This document shows positions 1 through 5,962 of a stretch of 11,003 bases of DNA, in pieces (within the stretch, counting starts at the first letter, position 1; each line of letters begins with the position of its first letter). Position numbers and translations under genes: made by a program. This DNA comes from Candidatus Rifleibacteriota bacterium (lineage in GTDB: Bacteria > Riflebacteria > Ozemobacteria > Ozemobacterales > Ozemobacteraceae). The stretch is from positions 1 through 11,003 of the forward strand of contig JAFXRA010000035.1 in NCBI GenBank assembly GCA_017526725.1. Direction: 5' to 3'. The notes under the pieces are model-generated. The model did not search any database. It was not told the origin of the DNA and was given only the letters and a program-made list of their open reading frames with translations.

Positions 1-454
1 ACTCGTCAACCTTATTGAAATATTCTCTAGAAGCAGCATATTCACCCATCTTTACAAGAAGTTCACCAGCTTCATCGTAAAGTTCATAATCTTTTCTATT
101 TTTGTCAATTAATTCTCTTAGCAGCCAGAAAGCATCTTCAAAATAACCTTTAGAGGCAAGACACTGACTTAAAAACCATTTTGCATACTGATGGTTTGCA
201 TCAAGCTTAAGGGTTCTTTTATATTCTTCAATAGCCTTATCCAGCATATCTTTGGAATAATAAAAATTCGCTATCTTATAACTGATTTCTGCATTTTCAG
301 GGTCATTTCTACGCATATTTTTCAAACGATGATAATATCTTTCCGAATCTTTAACCCCGATATATACACTGCCAGGGTCTCCACCGTAAGTATAAGGCAG
401 TAAAGAAATCAAAAGAACAATTGCAGCAGTTATAGATAAAACTTTTTTAAGCAT
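1..454 (-). CDS. Exported TPR-repeat protein, 3' end beyond the left edge
   Basis: This gene reads leftward from ATG at 454-452 and is still open at base 1, giving 151 complete codons. Residues 1-24 form a Sec signal peptide (Lys-Lys, then a hydrophobic run ending in PYTYG), so the protein should be exported. From about residue 54 it reads as tandem tetratricopeptide repeats: roughly 54-87 (with AIEEYKRTLKLD), 88-121 (ending in a helix with LLRELIDKN) and 122 onward (with GEYAASREYF). The periodic small, aromatic and Ala positions are typical of TPR helices. TPRs are protein-binding scaffolds, so an assembly or adaptor role in the periplasm is likely, but no specific partner is visible. The start is supported by GGAGGG (467-462), eight bases before ATG. 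That site lies inside a hairpin described separately. It lies 73 bases downstream of the 1385-528 gene on the same strand and is probably co-transcribed with it. Confidence 0.85.
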   Translation of the reverse strand, partial: MLKKVLSITAAIVLLISLLPYTYGGDPGSVYIGVKDSERYYHRLKNMRRNDPENAEISYKIANFYYSKDMLDKAIEEYKRTLKLDANHQYAKWFLSQCLASKGYFEDAFWLLRELIDKNRKDYELYDEAGELLVKMGEYAASREYFNKVDE

Positions 455-460
455 AATAAA

Positions 461-490
461 ACCCTCCGGTCTCTTTATCGACCGAAGGGT
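461..490 (-). promoter_or_regulatory. Hairpin that contains the Shine-Dalgarno of the TPR gene (possible attenuator or terminator)
   Basis: In the minus-strand transcript, bases 490-480 (ACCCUUCGGUC) pair with 471-461 (GACCGGAGGGU). The stem has 11 pairs, one of them G-U, and an 8-base loop. The 3' arm carries GGAGGG, the ribosome binding site of the TPR gene, and is followed by UUUAUU and the AUG. The structure could end most transcripts from the upstream gene, hide the ribosome site, or both. On the plus strand the stem has one C-A mismatch and is followed by TAGTTTTTG, so it is less well formed in that direction, and no plus-strand gene lies upstream of it in the window. The regulatory role is inferred from geometry only. 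Confidence 0.6.
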
Positions 491-527
491 TAGTTTTTGT
501 TACGAATATTATATAGTTATTAAAGGA

Positions 528-1385
528 TTAAATATCTGCTATATCACCCTGTTCTGCATCTTTTGTTGTTTCTGAATTAGAGTCTTTAGTTTCAGAAGAA
601 GAGTTTTCCTGAGAAGCAGATGGATTATTCTTAGAAAGCTTAGAATTCAACTGTGCAGAGTAAGCATCAGCTTCTTCACTTCCTTTTTTCCAACCGGTTT
701 TAACGGCATCAGTAACATTACCTAATAAAGTTCCAAATAAATCGTCGGAACCGGCTGCTATTTCGCCAGTTTTAACAAGAGCCTGACCAACTGTTTCTAG
801 AACAGTACCTATTGAATACAAAGTTTTACCTACAGTTTCTAACGCCTTACCAGCTGGTGCTGTAGGAGGAAAAGCCTGCATTGCTACGCCAACTGCCTGA
901 AGAGCCTGACCAACGGTTTTTAAAGTCTGTCCAATCTGTATAAGATTATTGCCTATTTTTATTAGAGTGTCTTGAATACCGGCTGTTTCAGAAGTCATTT
1001 CCCCGACACTGTTAGTATTATTTTGCATTGTAGCAGCATTGGCAGCATCTCCAAGAGAACTAATACCGCTAGCTGTACTTTGATTTTTATTCAATTCATC
1101 TGAAGCTTTTGCAGACTTTTCTAACGCATCATCTTTTTTAGCAGTATCAGATGCATTTCTTACTCCTGAAGAATTATATGCTTCGGAATTTAAACTTTGA
1201 GCGTTATTTAAATTAGATTGAGTCTGATTGGCAGCATCTTTAATTGTAGAAGAAACAGAACTTCTTGTTAGCCCATTTTCGTAAACTTTGACATCTTCGG
1301 CATACAAAGCCTGAATAAGCATAGGCTGTACTATCATGAAAAGACAAAGGAACAAACAAATATATCTTCTGAAAAAACTTTTCAT
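528..1385 (-). CDS. Exported protein with glycine-marked heptad repeats (unknown function)
   Basis: I do not recognise a family. ATG at 1385-1383 is preferred over the TTG 12 bases upstream, because GGAGGAG (1395-1389) lies just before the ATG and would be inside the gene otherwise. This gives 285 residues. Residues 1-30 are a signal peptide (Lys, Arg-Arg, a Leu/Phe/Cys run, ending ALYA). Residues about 31-130 are rich in Ser, Asn, Ala and Thr and probably extended or flexible. Residues 144-212 hold nine units of the pattern (I/V/A/T)-G-x-x-L-x-x, such as IGQTLKT and VGKTLYS, broken once at 172-177 by a Pro-rich turn (FPPTAP). The 4-3 hydrophobic spacing with Gly at every seventh position suggests two glycine-faced helices forming a close-packed hairpin. 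The C-terminal 40 residues are polar and rich in Ser, Glu, Asp and Lys. It is the first gene of a leftward pair and diverges from the minor-pilin operon, which suggests a surface or pilus-related job, but this is only context. Confidence 0.8.
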   Translation of the reverse strand: MKSFFRRYICLFLCLFMIVQPMLIQALYAEDVKVYENGLTRSSVSSTIKDAANQTQSNLNNAQSLNSEAYNSSGVRNASDTAKKDDALEKSAKASDELNKNQSTASGISSLGDAANAATMQNNTNSVGEMTSETAGIQDTLIKIGNNLIQIGQTLKTVGQALQAVGVAMQAFPPTAPAGKALETVGKTLYSIGTVLETVGQALVKTGEIAAGSDDLFGTLLGNVTDAVKTGWKKGSEEADAYSAQLNSKLSKNNPSASQENSSSETKDSNSETTKDAEQGDIADI

Positions 1386-1511
1386 TTTCTCCTCCAAATT
1401 ATAATTTCATAAAACATACGAACAAAAGAAAATAAATGTTTCAACTATTTTTTATTTTATTTGAAATTGCTTAAATCTACAAGCTAATGTATTATAAAAA
1501 TATACGAGAAC
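1386..1511. promoter_or_regulatory. Divergent promoter region between the leftward pair and the pilin operon
   Basis: This very AT-rich 126-base gap separates two divergent genes and must hold start signals for both. Leftward, a perfect TATAAT lies at 1403-1398, but it is so close to the GGAGGAG ribosome site that a start from it would barely include that site. A promoter further upstream, with TTGAAA near 1445-1440, is also possible. Rightward, the best candidate is listed separately. No operator palindrome stands out. Confidence 0.4.
1467..1495 (+). promoter_or_regulatory. Weak sigma-70-like promoter candidate for the minor-pilin operon
   Basis: TTGCTT at 1467-1472 and TATTAT at 1490-1495 are separated by 17 bases. 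The -10 is one base off consensus and the -35 matches at only three positions. A start near 1502 would give a leader of about ten bases with only a poor ribosome site (GAGA at 1506-1509). Transcription may need an activator, or translation may be close to leaderless. AT-rich sequence yields such matches by chance. Confidence 0.3.
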
Positions 1512-3926
1512 ATGAACAAGCGTAAAGGTTTCATATTATATATAATAGTTGCAGCTATATTGGGCTTAGCCATTCTTGCTTTTGCTTTAAGTACTTTCAA
1601 GAGCGGCGCAGTTGTCCAATTAGCTAGAAACGTTGACCAAAACAGGTTGATTCAGATTGCAAAATCTGCAAACTCAGAAGTCTTAGCAATATTAAGAACT
1701 CAAGCCAATAATCCCAAAAGCCAGAACATATTTAAAACATTCAGAAGCATTTTCCCCAAAAGTAGCGGAAGTTCATCTGCTTTATATCAGACTATTCCTC
1801 TACTGAGTAAATATACTCCGGAAAAGACAAAAGGAATTGCAGACAAATCCGGCTACAAGATTATTATAGAAAGCCGGGCAACATTAACAAACTACCAGAA
1901 AAGTATTTACCAATCTACCTCTGCTTATAATGCTTATGTAGACATTTATTCAAAAGCCTACAGAGAAGGCGCTCCTGAAAATGGAATAGAAGTTCATGAA
2001 AGGCATGATGTAAGGCTTGTGGATTTGCGTCACAACCTGGATAAATATGCACTTTTTGTAAAAGATTACACACCTGATCTTAACAATTCTCAGCGTCGAG
2101 TTATAATTCAGGGAATAGAGCCAACAGACGGGCGCATTACAAGAGTCTATCTTGGCAGCGAAATATACCCTCAAACGGCCGAAGGCGTAGACAAAGACTG
2201 GAACAAAAACATACTCTGGTTTGATTTATATTTTAATGAAATAAATAAAATGCCAGGTTTTAAAAGTATTTTTAAAAATCAAAATCTGACATCTTTTCCG
2301 GGGAATACTTCTACTAATTTCTTGTTTTACACGAATAAAGTGAAGTTTACAGAACTTAAACTGCCTAAGAATCTATTTTATCATGTAACAGCAGTAAAAA
2401 AGGTCTATGAAGATTTCGTAAACGATGCAGCAAACGGCTGTGCCAAAAATACAAATCTTCCTCATCTAGTAGGTGCAGCTCTTAAATCAAAATGCCAATC
2501 TGCTATGCCAAATTCAAACAATAACTCTGCAGCTTACAGAATATGCGATGACTACGTCAGAAACTTCAAAAGAGGCGTCTATGACGGCAAAGAAGTAGAC
2601 GATTATTCAGCCTGTGCAACCTTTAATACAATTCTGGAAACCTGCATGAACAAATGGGAATATCATTATGGCTATTTAGATGCTAACGGCGTCTGGCAAG
2701 TAGATCAAAATGAGTTTCCAAATATGGCTAAGCCGCAAAGCTGGGTTACCGCTCTCGCATACAAAGGTCTGGTTGATAAGAACGATGACAACGACAAGAT
2801 GGGGCCCTATGTCTATTGGTATTTTAAGGAACAAAATGGGGTATCATATAATCTTGAACGCTATCGTGTGGGCAAAATGTTCAGATTATACGGCGAAAAC
2901 AATACTACTCCTGTTTTAGTAGAAGGACCAGTAAAATTAAGATTCTTCAAAATCGGCTATTTTGATGATTTTGAAGAAAACCTGGAGTTTTACACTCAGC
3001 CTCACAAGATTCACCCTGAACCAGTTCCAATACTCTTCAGAAGACCAGACTCAGGAGACACTTTCCAAAATACAAAAGTAAGCAAAAATTTATCTTCTTC
3101 AGACTATTTCACAGACAATATGCTTATGAGCCAGGCAATAGACATTCCTATAAATGCCCTTTTGCTTAATGACAGCGGAACAGGGCCTGATTATATAGAT
3201 GGGAACGGGCAGAAAAAGCCATTAACAAAAAAAGAAGTATTCAGCAATGAATTTGTTTACCCTGTTCAAAAATCAAACGGTGATAAAAAAACAGAGGGGA
3301 AATTCTTTGGAAGGCGTGTTGATTTCGATAATTCCAGCTACAATTACCCCTCACCAAAGGAATTTCTTGAAGACAGAGTAAGAGATATAAACGGCAGAAA
3401 AACCCTTTGTGTCGATGGCATTATGTATATAGAAAAAGGAGATATGAACCTTACCGACATAAACTATTTCTACGGCAAGGGCCTTATATACCTCGCTACC
3501 GGCAATGTAACCTTTGGTAATTTTAAAAGACTAAGAGATATTTCAGAAGGCGATTCTTTACGTTTCTATCTAAGGCAGGGGGATTTTATTCTAGGTTCAG
3601 GAGATTCTGAAGTAACAATAGAAGCTTCTCTTGCAGCCTTATTCAGCAAAGTCGGCGATTCTGACCCACGTAATCAAGGAAGCCTTGTTTTGAATGGGAA
3701 GAAAAAAGTTCATATAATTGGCAACCTGATAGTCGACTATTTCTACACTCAAGACCCTTCTGGCCGAGGCTTAGACAAAGACGGCACAATATTAATAGAA
3801 CACGACCCGCTAATTATGGAACCCAATCTGAAAAGTTCAGACGGAAAAGAATTCGATCCTTTCCATGTCAGTATTGGCAAAGTAAAAACAATATTTGCTA
3901 TTAAATCAGGAGAAATAAATAATTGA
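1512..3926 (+). CDS. Very large PilX/GspK-like minor pilin subunit lacking Glu5
   Basis: This is an 804-residue protein with a type IV prepilin-like N-terminus: a short basic leader MNKRKG, a predicted peptidase cut after Gly6, then Phe as residue +1 and a hydrophobic helix to about residue 28. Mature position 5 is Ile (residue 11), not the Glu that nearly all pilins carry. That is a known trait of GspK and some PilX subunits, which sit at the pilus tip. Usual PilX/GspK proteins have about 150-330 residues, so this one is far larger. Residues about 310-378 contain five cysteines (310, 328, 345, 368, 378), with a sixth at 633, so disulfides are plausible in the exported domain. Residues about 630-745 are made of short hydrophobic beta-like strands with Gly/Asn turns (GKGLIYLATGNVTFG, NGKKKVHIIGNLIVDYF), which may form a beta-roll or helix. 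It heads the operon, and its TGA overlaps the TTG start of the next gene. The ribosome site is weak. Confidence 0.75.
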   Translation: MNKRKGFILYIIVAAILGLAILAFALSTFKSGAVVQLARNVDQNRLIQIAKSANSEVLAILRTQANNPKSQNIFKTFRSIFPKSSGSSSALYQTIPLLSKYTPEKTKGIADKSGYKIIIESRATLTNYQKSIYQSTSAYNAYVDIYSKAYREGAPENGIEVHERHDVRLVDLRHNLDKYALFVKDYTPDLNNSQRRVIIQGIEPTDGRITRVYLGSEIYPQTAEGVDKDWNKNILWFDLYFNEINKMPGFKSIFKNQNLTSFPGNTSTNFLFYTNKVKFTELKLPKNLFYHVTAVKKVYEDFVNDAANGCAKNTNLPHLVGAALKSKCQSAMPNSNNNSAAYRICDDYVRNFKRGVYDGKEVDDYSACATFNTILETCMNKWEYHYGYLDANGVWQVDQNEFPNMAKPQSWVTALAYKGLVDKNDDNDKMGPYVYWYFKEQNGVSYNLERYRVGKMFRLYGENNTTPVLVEGPVKLRFFKIGYFDDFEENLEFYTQPHKIHPEPVPILFRRPDSGDTFQNTKVSKNLSSSDYFTDNMLMSQAIDIPINALLLNDSGTGPDYIDGNGQKKPLTKKEVFSNEFVYPVQKSNGDKKTEGKFFGRRVDFDNSSYNYPSPKEFLEDRVRDINGRKTLCVDGIMYIEKGDMNLTDINYFYGKGLIYLATGNVTFGNFKRLRDISEGDSLRFYLRQGDFILGSGDSEVTIEASLAALFSKVGDSDPRNQGSLVLNGKKKVHIIGNLIVDYFYTQDPSGRGLDKDGTILIEHDPLIMEPNLKSSDGKEFDPFHVSIGKVKTIFAIKSGEINN

Positions 3927-4240
3927 TTAATAAAGATAAACTACTGATTTTAGGGACTGTTCCTATAGCAATGACCATAAATCTTTGCCTGCTGAGCTAT
4001 TTTTTTGGAAACCAGGCAGAATATCACCAACAGTCTGTTTCTCAGCCTAAGGGAACAATAAACGATAATTCAACAAATTCAGTTCATTCTGAACCAACAA
4101 TTCATTTCGCAACAACCAGACAAAAGCTTAAAATAGCGCATTTCCCGGAGCCTCCTATTCATACTTTTGCAGGAAATGAATCACAAGACATGTCAGAAGA
4201 GGAGGAAAACATAAAAGTAAAGGGAGTTGTAATTAAATGA
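3923..4240 (+). CDS. Small single-pass membrane protein of the pilin operon (unknown)
   Basis: This 105-residue protein starts at TTG 3923-3925, which overlaps the previous stop as TTGA. AGGAG at 3908-3912 gives good spacing and supports the unusual start, since no in-frame ATG lies near. Residues 7-28 form one hydrophobic membrane segment. The remaining part is polar and probably periplasmic, with a Pro-rich patch (FPEPPIH, 74-80), an acidic run (SEEEE, 91-95) and a short strand-like end (IKVKGVVIK). It does not start like a prepilin (no Gly before a hydrophobic +1 and no Glu5). The topology recalls the membrane anchor of GspC or PilP/PilN-like assembly proteins, whose periplasmic domains carry similar GVV-type strands, but here the chain stops where such a domain would begin. 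A role linking pilins to the inner-membrane platform is inferred from position only. The stop overlaps the next start as ATGA, so translation is coupled on both sides. Confidence 0.75.
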   Translation: MINKDKLLILGTVPIAMTINLCLLSYFFGNQAEYHQQSVSQPKGTINDNSTNSVHSEPTIHFATTRQKLKIAHFPEPPIHTFAGNESQDMSEEEENIKVKGVVIK

Positions 4241-4800
4241 TTCGCCTATTTACATATAAAAAACGAGCTTTTGGACTAGTAGAAGTAATCATTGCTCTAT
4301 TAGTTGTAGTCTGTGCGGGAATTCCTATTTTAAAGATGGTATTTCAAACTCAAACAGAAACTAGTTCTTCGGTAAACTATTTAAGAGCTATGGAACTGGC
4401 TGACGAAGTTATTGAATGGGCGAATGCTTCTAAGTTTAAAGATGTAGACAAATTAGAAGGATTTTCTGGTTCTATGGTAGATTCTTCTGGTTCCGGGCAT
4501 CAAATGATTAAAGTCAATACCGCCGGAGCCAGTAATGAAAACTGGAAAGATTCTGGTTTTTTCGATAATAATATCAAATACTCCGACAAATATTGCAGTG
4601 CATTTTTTTATAGAGATATAAAAGTTGAACCGGTTACCAGTTCAAATGATAGTTTTGAAAGCAACTTATTAAAAAAAGTTACAGTAACAATAAAATGGTC
4701 TGAAGGCCGTATGCCTTCAAATATACACGTTGATTCAGAAAGAAACAGACAAATTCAGCTATCCGTTTTGGTTATAAACGATGACAATCTGCTATTCTAA
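4237..4800 (+). CDS. PilV/GspI-like minor pilin
   Basis: The 187-residue product has a classic type IV prepilin N-terminus. A basic leader (YKKRA) precedes the FGLVEVIIALLVVV helix, with Phe12 as mature residue 1 and Glu16 as the conserved Glu5. The residue before the cut is Ala11 rather than the usual Gly, which prepilin peptidases tolerate in some cases. The segment after the helix, with SSVNYLRAMELADEVIEW, resembles the PilV/GspI family, where small Ala-rich helices follow the membrane stalk. The remaining 110 residues probably form the beta-sheet head. PilV/GspI helps to nucleate pilus or pseudopilus assembly with the J/W and K/X subunits, which flank it here. The start overlaps the previous stop (ATGA), and AAGGGAG near 4220-4226 serves as ribosome site. 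The gene ends inside the next one by 20 bases. Confidence 0.82.
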   Translation: MIRLFTYKKRAFGLVEVIIALLVVVCAGIPILKMVFQTQTETSSSVNYLRAMELADEVIEWANASKFKDVDKLEGFSGSMVDSSGSGHQMIKVNTAGASNENWKDSGFFDNNIKYSDKYCSAFFYRDIKVEPVTSSNDSFESNLLKKVTVTIKWSEGRMPSNIHVDSERNRQIQLSVLVINDDNLLF

Positions 4801-5485
4801 CAAAAAATATTATCTAAAACGTAAAGGCGTCAGTTTTGTGGAACTTATGGTCTGTATTATCGTTACAGCCATATTGTTCAAGCTAATCTATGACTTTATG
4901 GCAAATACCCGTCATAACTATATGTACGGAGTAGTTAATCTTCAAAATCTTCAGGAAGCCAGATTAGCAATTAATTACCTTCGCAGAGATTTTTCTTCTG
5001 CATGCCCGAAGTTTGCAGACCCAAATGAAGATCCCCAAAATGGTTTCGTAAATCTTCAAAAAGCGAGAAAACAGCTTTTCATTACACAGACTACCACTGG
5101 AGATATAAAAGGAGAACTTATACAAATACACCCTAAAGGCTTATTGTTTCATAAATATTTATATGGTTCTTCTGGTGAAAAACCTAAAGTAGAAACCATT
5201 ACTTATCAATATGACCAAAGTTCAAAGACTCTGGTAAGAACTTCTGAAACAAAGGGTGCAAAAATTTTTACAGGAATTGAAGATGTAGACTTTGCGTTAT
5301 ATACACATGAAGTCAATCCCAATGTACCGCTTTTATGGGTAAATATTAAAGTTCAGGAATCTGAAAATATGTATGGTTCTTCAGGTATTGGGAAAACGCT
5401 AGAACTGACAACAACAATTTCAAGTTCGTTTATAAACAGTTCTCAGAACAACAAATACTGGAGATATGAAACTGCACACGAATAG
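4781..5485 (+). CDS. PilW/GspJ-like minor pilin
   Basis: This 234-residue protein has a 16-residue basic leader ending KRKG, then VSFVELMVCIIVTAILF. Val17 is mature residue 1 and Glu21 is Glu5, so it should be cut by prepilin peptidase and N-methylated. The segment at about 58-73 (QEARLAINYLRRDFSS) is the typical PilW/GspJ helix after the stalk, and the head is beta-rich with a GVEDV-like turn (TGIEDVDFALY). PilW/GspJ forms the initiating tip complex with the I/V and K/X subunits. The start lies 20 bases inside the upstream gene, so translation is probably coupled. It is the last gene of the operon. No clean U-run terminator follows, only the repeat-rich gap from 5486. No pilus motor, platform or secretin genes are in view, so a type IV pilus and a type II secretion pseudopilus cannot be told apart. 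Confidence 0.83.
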   Translation: MTICYSNKKYYLKRKGVSFVELMVCIIVTAILFKLIYDFMANTRHNYMYGVVNLQNLQEARLAINYLRRDFSSACPKFADPNEDPQNGFVNLQKARKQLFITQTTTGDIKGELIQIHPKGLLFHKYLYGSSGEKPKVETITYQYDQSSKTLVRTSETKGAKIFTGIEDVDFALYTHEVNPNVPLLWVNIKVQESENMYGSSGIGKTLELTTTISSSFINSSQNNKYWRYETAHE

Positions 5486-5492
5486 CGAGACG

Positions 5493-5522
5493 CTTCGCTG
5501 TGGGACACTTCGCCGTGGGACA
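5493..5522. repeat. Tandem 15-bp repeat, two copies
   Basis: CTTCGCTGTGGGACA at 5493-5507 is followed without gap by CTTCGCCGTGGGACA at 5508-5522, with one mismatch. A shorter related word, GTCGCCCGTGG, appears at 5531-5541. The unit is richer in G and C than the surrounding DNA. It begins just after the pilin operon stop codon. Confidence 0.85.
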
Positions 5523-5575
5523 GCAACTGAGTCGCCCGTGGAAATCGTCATCGGACAGTAGACGCGAAACCTCAA

Positions 5576-5821
5576 ATTAGAGTTCAGAGCTTAGAACATA
5601 GAGTTTAGGGGATTGTTTTAGGTTGACTACGTCTTCGGACTCAACTTTGTAATGCTTGGCAAAGTTCTTAAAAATCCCCCAGTCTACTTTGTAGACATCC
5701 CCCTTTAATAAAGGGGGTAAAAAAAATTGCACTCAATCATCGATTGCTCGTAATTGTTGGTTATATCTGTTACTCGTGTTTGCTAAAACATACCCCTTAC
5801 CTCTAAGCTCTTCTCTCTAAT
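5576..5821. repeat. Structured, MITE-like element: imperfect inverted arms around five stem-loops
   Basis: Bases 5576-5595 and the reverse complement of 5802-5821 agree at 17 of 20 positions, sharing ATTAGAG and AGAGCTTAGA. Between them lie five short stem-loops in series: 5622-5645 (GTTGA..GTC, UUCG loop, GAC..TCAAC, with a four-base bulge), 5643-5666 (AACTTTG/CAAAGTT), 5682-5696 (GTCTAC/GTAGAC), 5699-5717 (CCCCCTTT/AAAGGGGG) and 5734-5746 (CAATC/GATTG). The layout resembles a miniature inverted-repeat element or a structured untranslated RNA. No transposase and no clear target-site duplication are visible. Confidence 0.5.
5699..5717. repeat. C5/G5 hairpin, perfect 8-bp stem
   Basis: CCCCCTTT at 5699-5706 and AAAGGGGG at 5710-5717 form a perfect 8-pair stem with a three-base loop. 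ATCCCCC occurs twice, at 5674-5680 and 5697-5703, so the G run could also pair with the first copy and enclose the GTCTAC hairpin. The plus side is followed by A bases rather than a U run, so this is not a standard terminator for the pilin operon, although it may stall polymerase or protect the 3' end of the transcript. Confidence 0.6.
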
Positions 5822-5835
5822 CTCTCAATTCTTCA

Positions 5836-5891
5836 ATCTTCTATCTTCTATCTTATATCTTATATCTTATAACTTATATCTTATATCTTAA
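5836..5891. repeat. Heptamer tandem array, eight copies
   Basis: Eight consecutive seven-base units run from 5836 to 5891: ATCTTCT twice, ATCTTAT three times, AACTTAT once, ATCTTAT once and ATCTTAA once. The preceding CT-rich stretch (about 5809-5835) looks like decayed relatives. The array ends five bases before the -35 box of the promoter at 5897. Such short tandem arrays can vary in copy number by slipped-strand replication. Confidence 0.9.
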
Positions 5892-5896
5892 TTATA

Positions 5897-5925
5897 TTGT
5901 CATAAATACCTAGAGGTGATATTAT
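5897..5925 (+). promoter_or_regulatory. Sigma-70-type promoter for the exported-protein/PhnD/cyclase operon
   Basis: TTGTCA at 5897-5902 and TATTAT at 5920-5925 are separated by 17 bases, and each box is one base off consensus. The predicted start near 5932 gives a leader of about 30 bases that contains GGAG (5948-5951) before the ATG at 5963. This is the best promoter match noticed in the window. The AT-rich heptamer array just upstream could act like an UP element. AAGGGGTA (5926-5933), just downstream of the -10 box, is an exact inverted copy of TACCCCTT at 5791-5798, so the array and promoter lie between two complementary 8-mers. Confidence 0.6.
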
Positions 5926-5962
5926 AAGGGGTACACTAGAGGGAATCGGAGTTAAAACTAAT

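Larger units (their letters stand above)
5486..5962. other. Non-coding composite repeat region between the two plus-strand operons
   Basis: No convincing gene is seen in these 477 bases. The first 85 bases are clearly richer in G and C than the flanking genes and hold a tandem 15-mer. The middle holds consecutive stem-loops inside imperfect inverted arms. The last third is a CT-rich, then AT-rich, stretch with a heptamer array and a promoter. The base composition and repeat layout differ from every gene around it, which suggests an inserted or expanded intergenic element. Its parts are listed separately. Confidence 0.75.

Noticed and set aside
191..403. Open frame of 70 codons on the plus strand
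   Set aside because: It is antisense to the TPR gene, which has a signal peptide, repeats and a ribosome site.
1386..1397. Upstream TTG start for the heptad-repeat protein, adding four residues
   Set aside because: It would place the GGAGGAG ribosome site inside the coding region; ATG at 1385 has ideal spacing from that site and opens a normal signal peptide.
5699..5726. Rho-independent terminator of the pilin operon
   Set aside because: The stem is strong, but on the plus strand it is followed by A bases instead of a U run; on the minus strand the T run precedes the stem instead of following it.
5576..5821. Insertion sequence
   Set aside because: No transposase reading frame, no obvious target duplication, and the arms are imperfect; it is kept only as a MITE-like or structured element.
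5836..5891. CRISPR array
   Set aside because: Units are seven bases with no spacers between them, so this is a simple tandem repeat.
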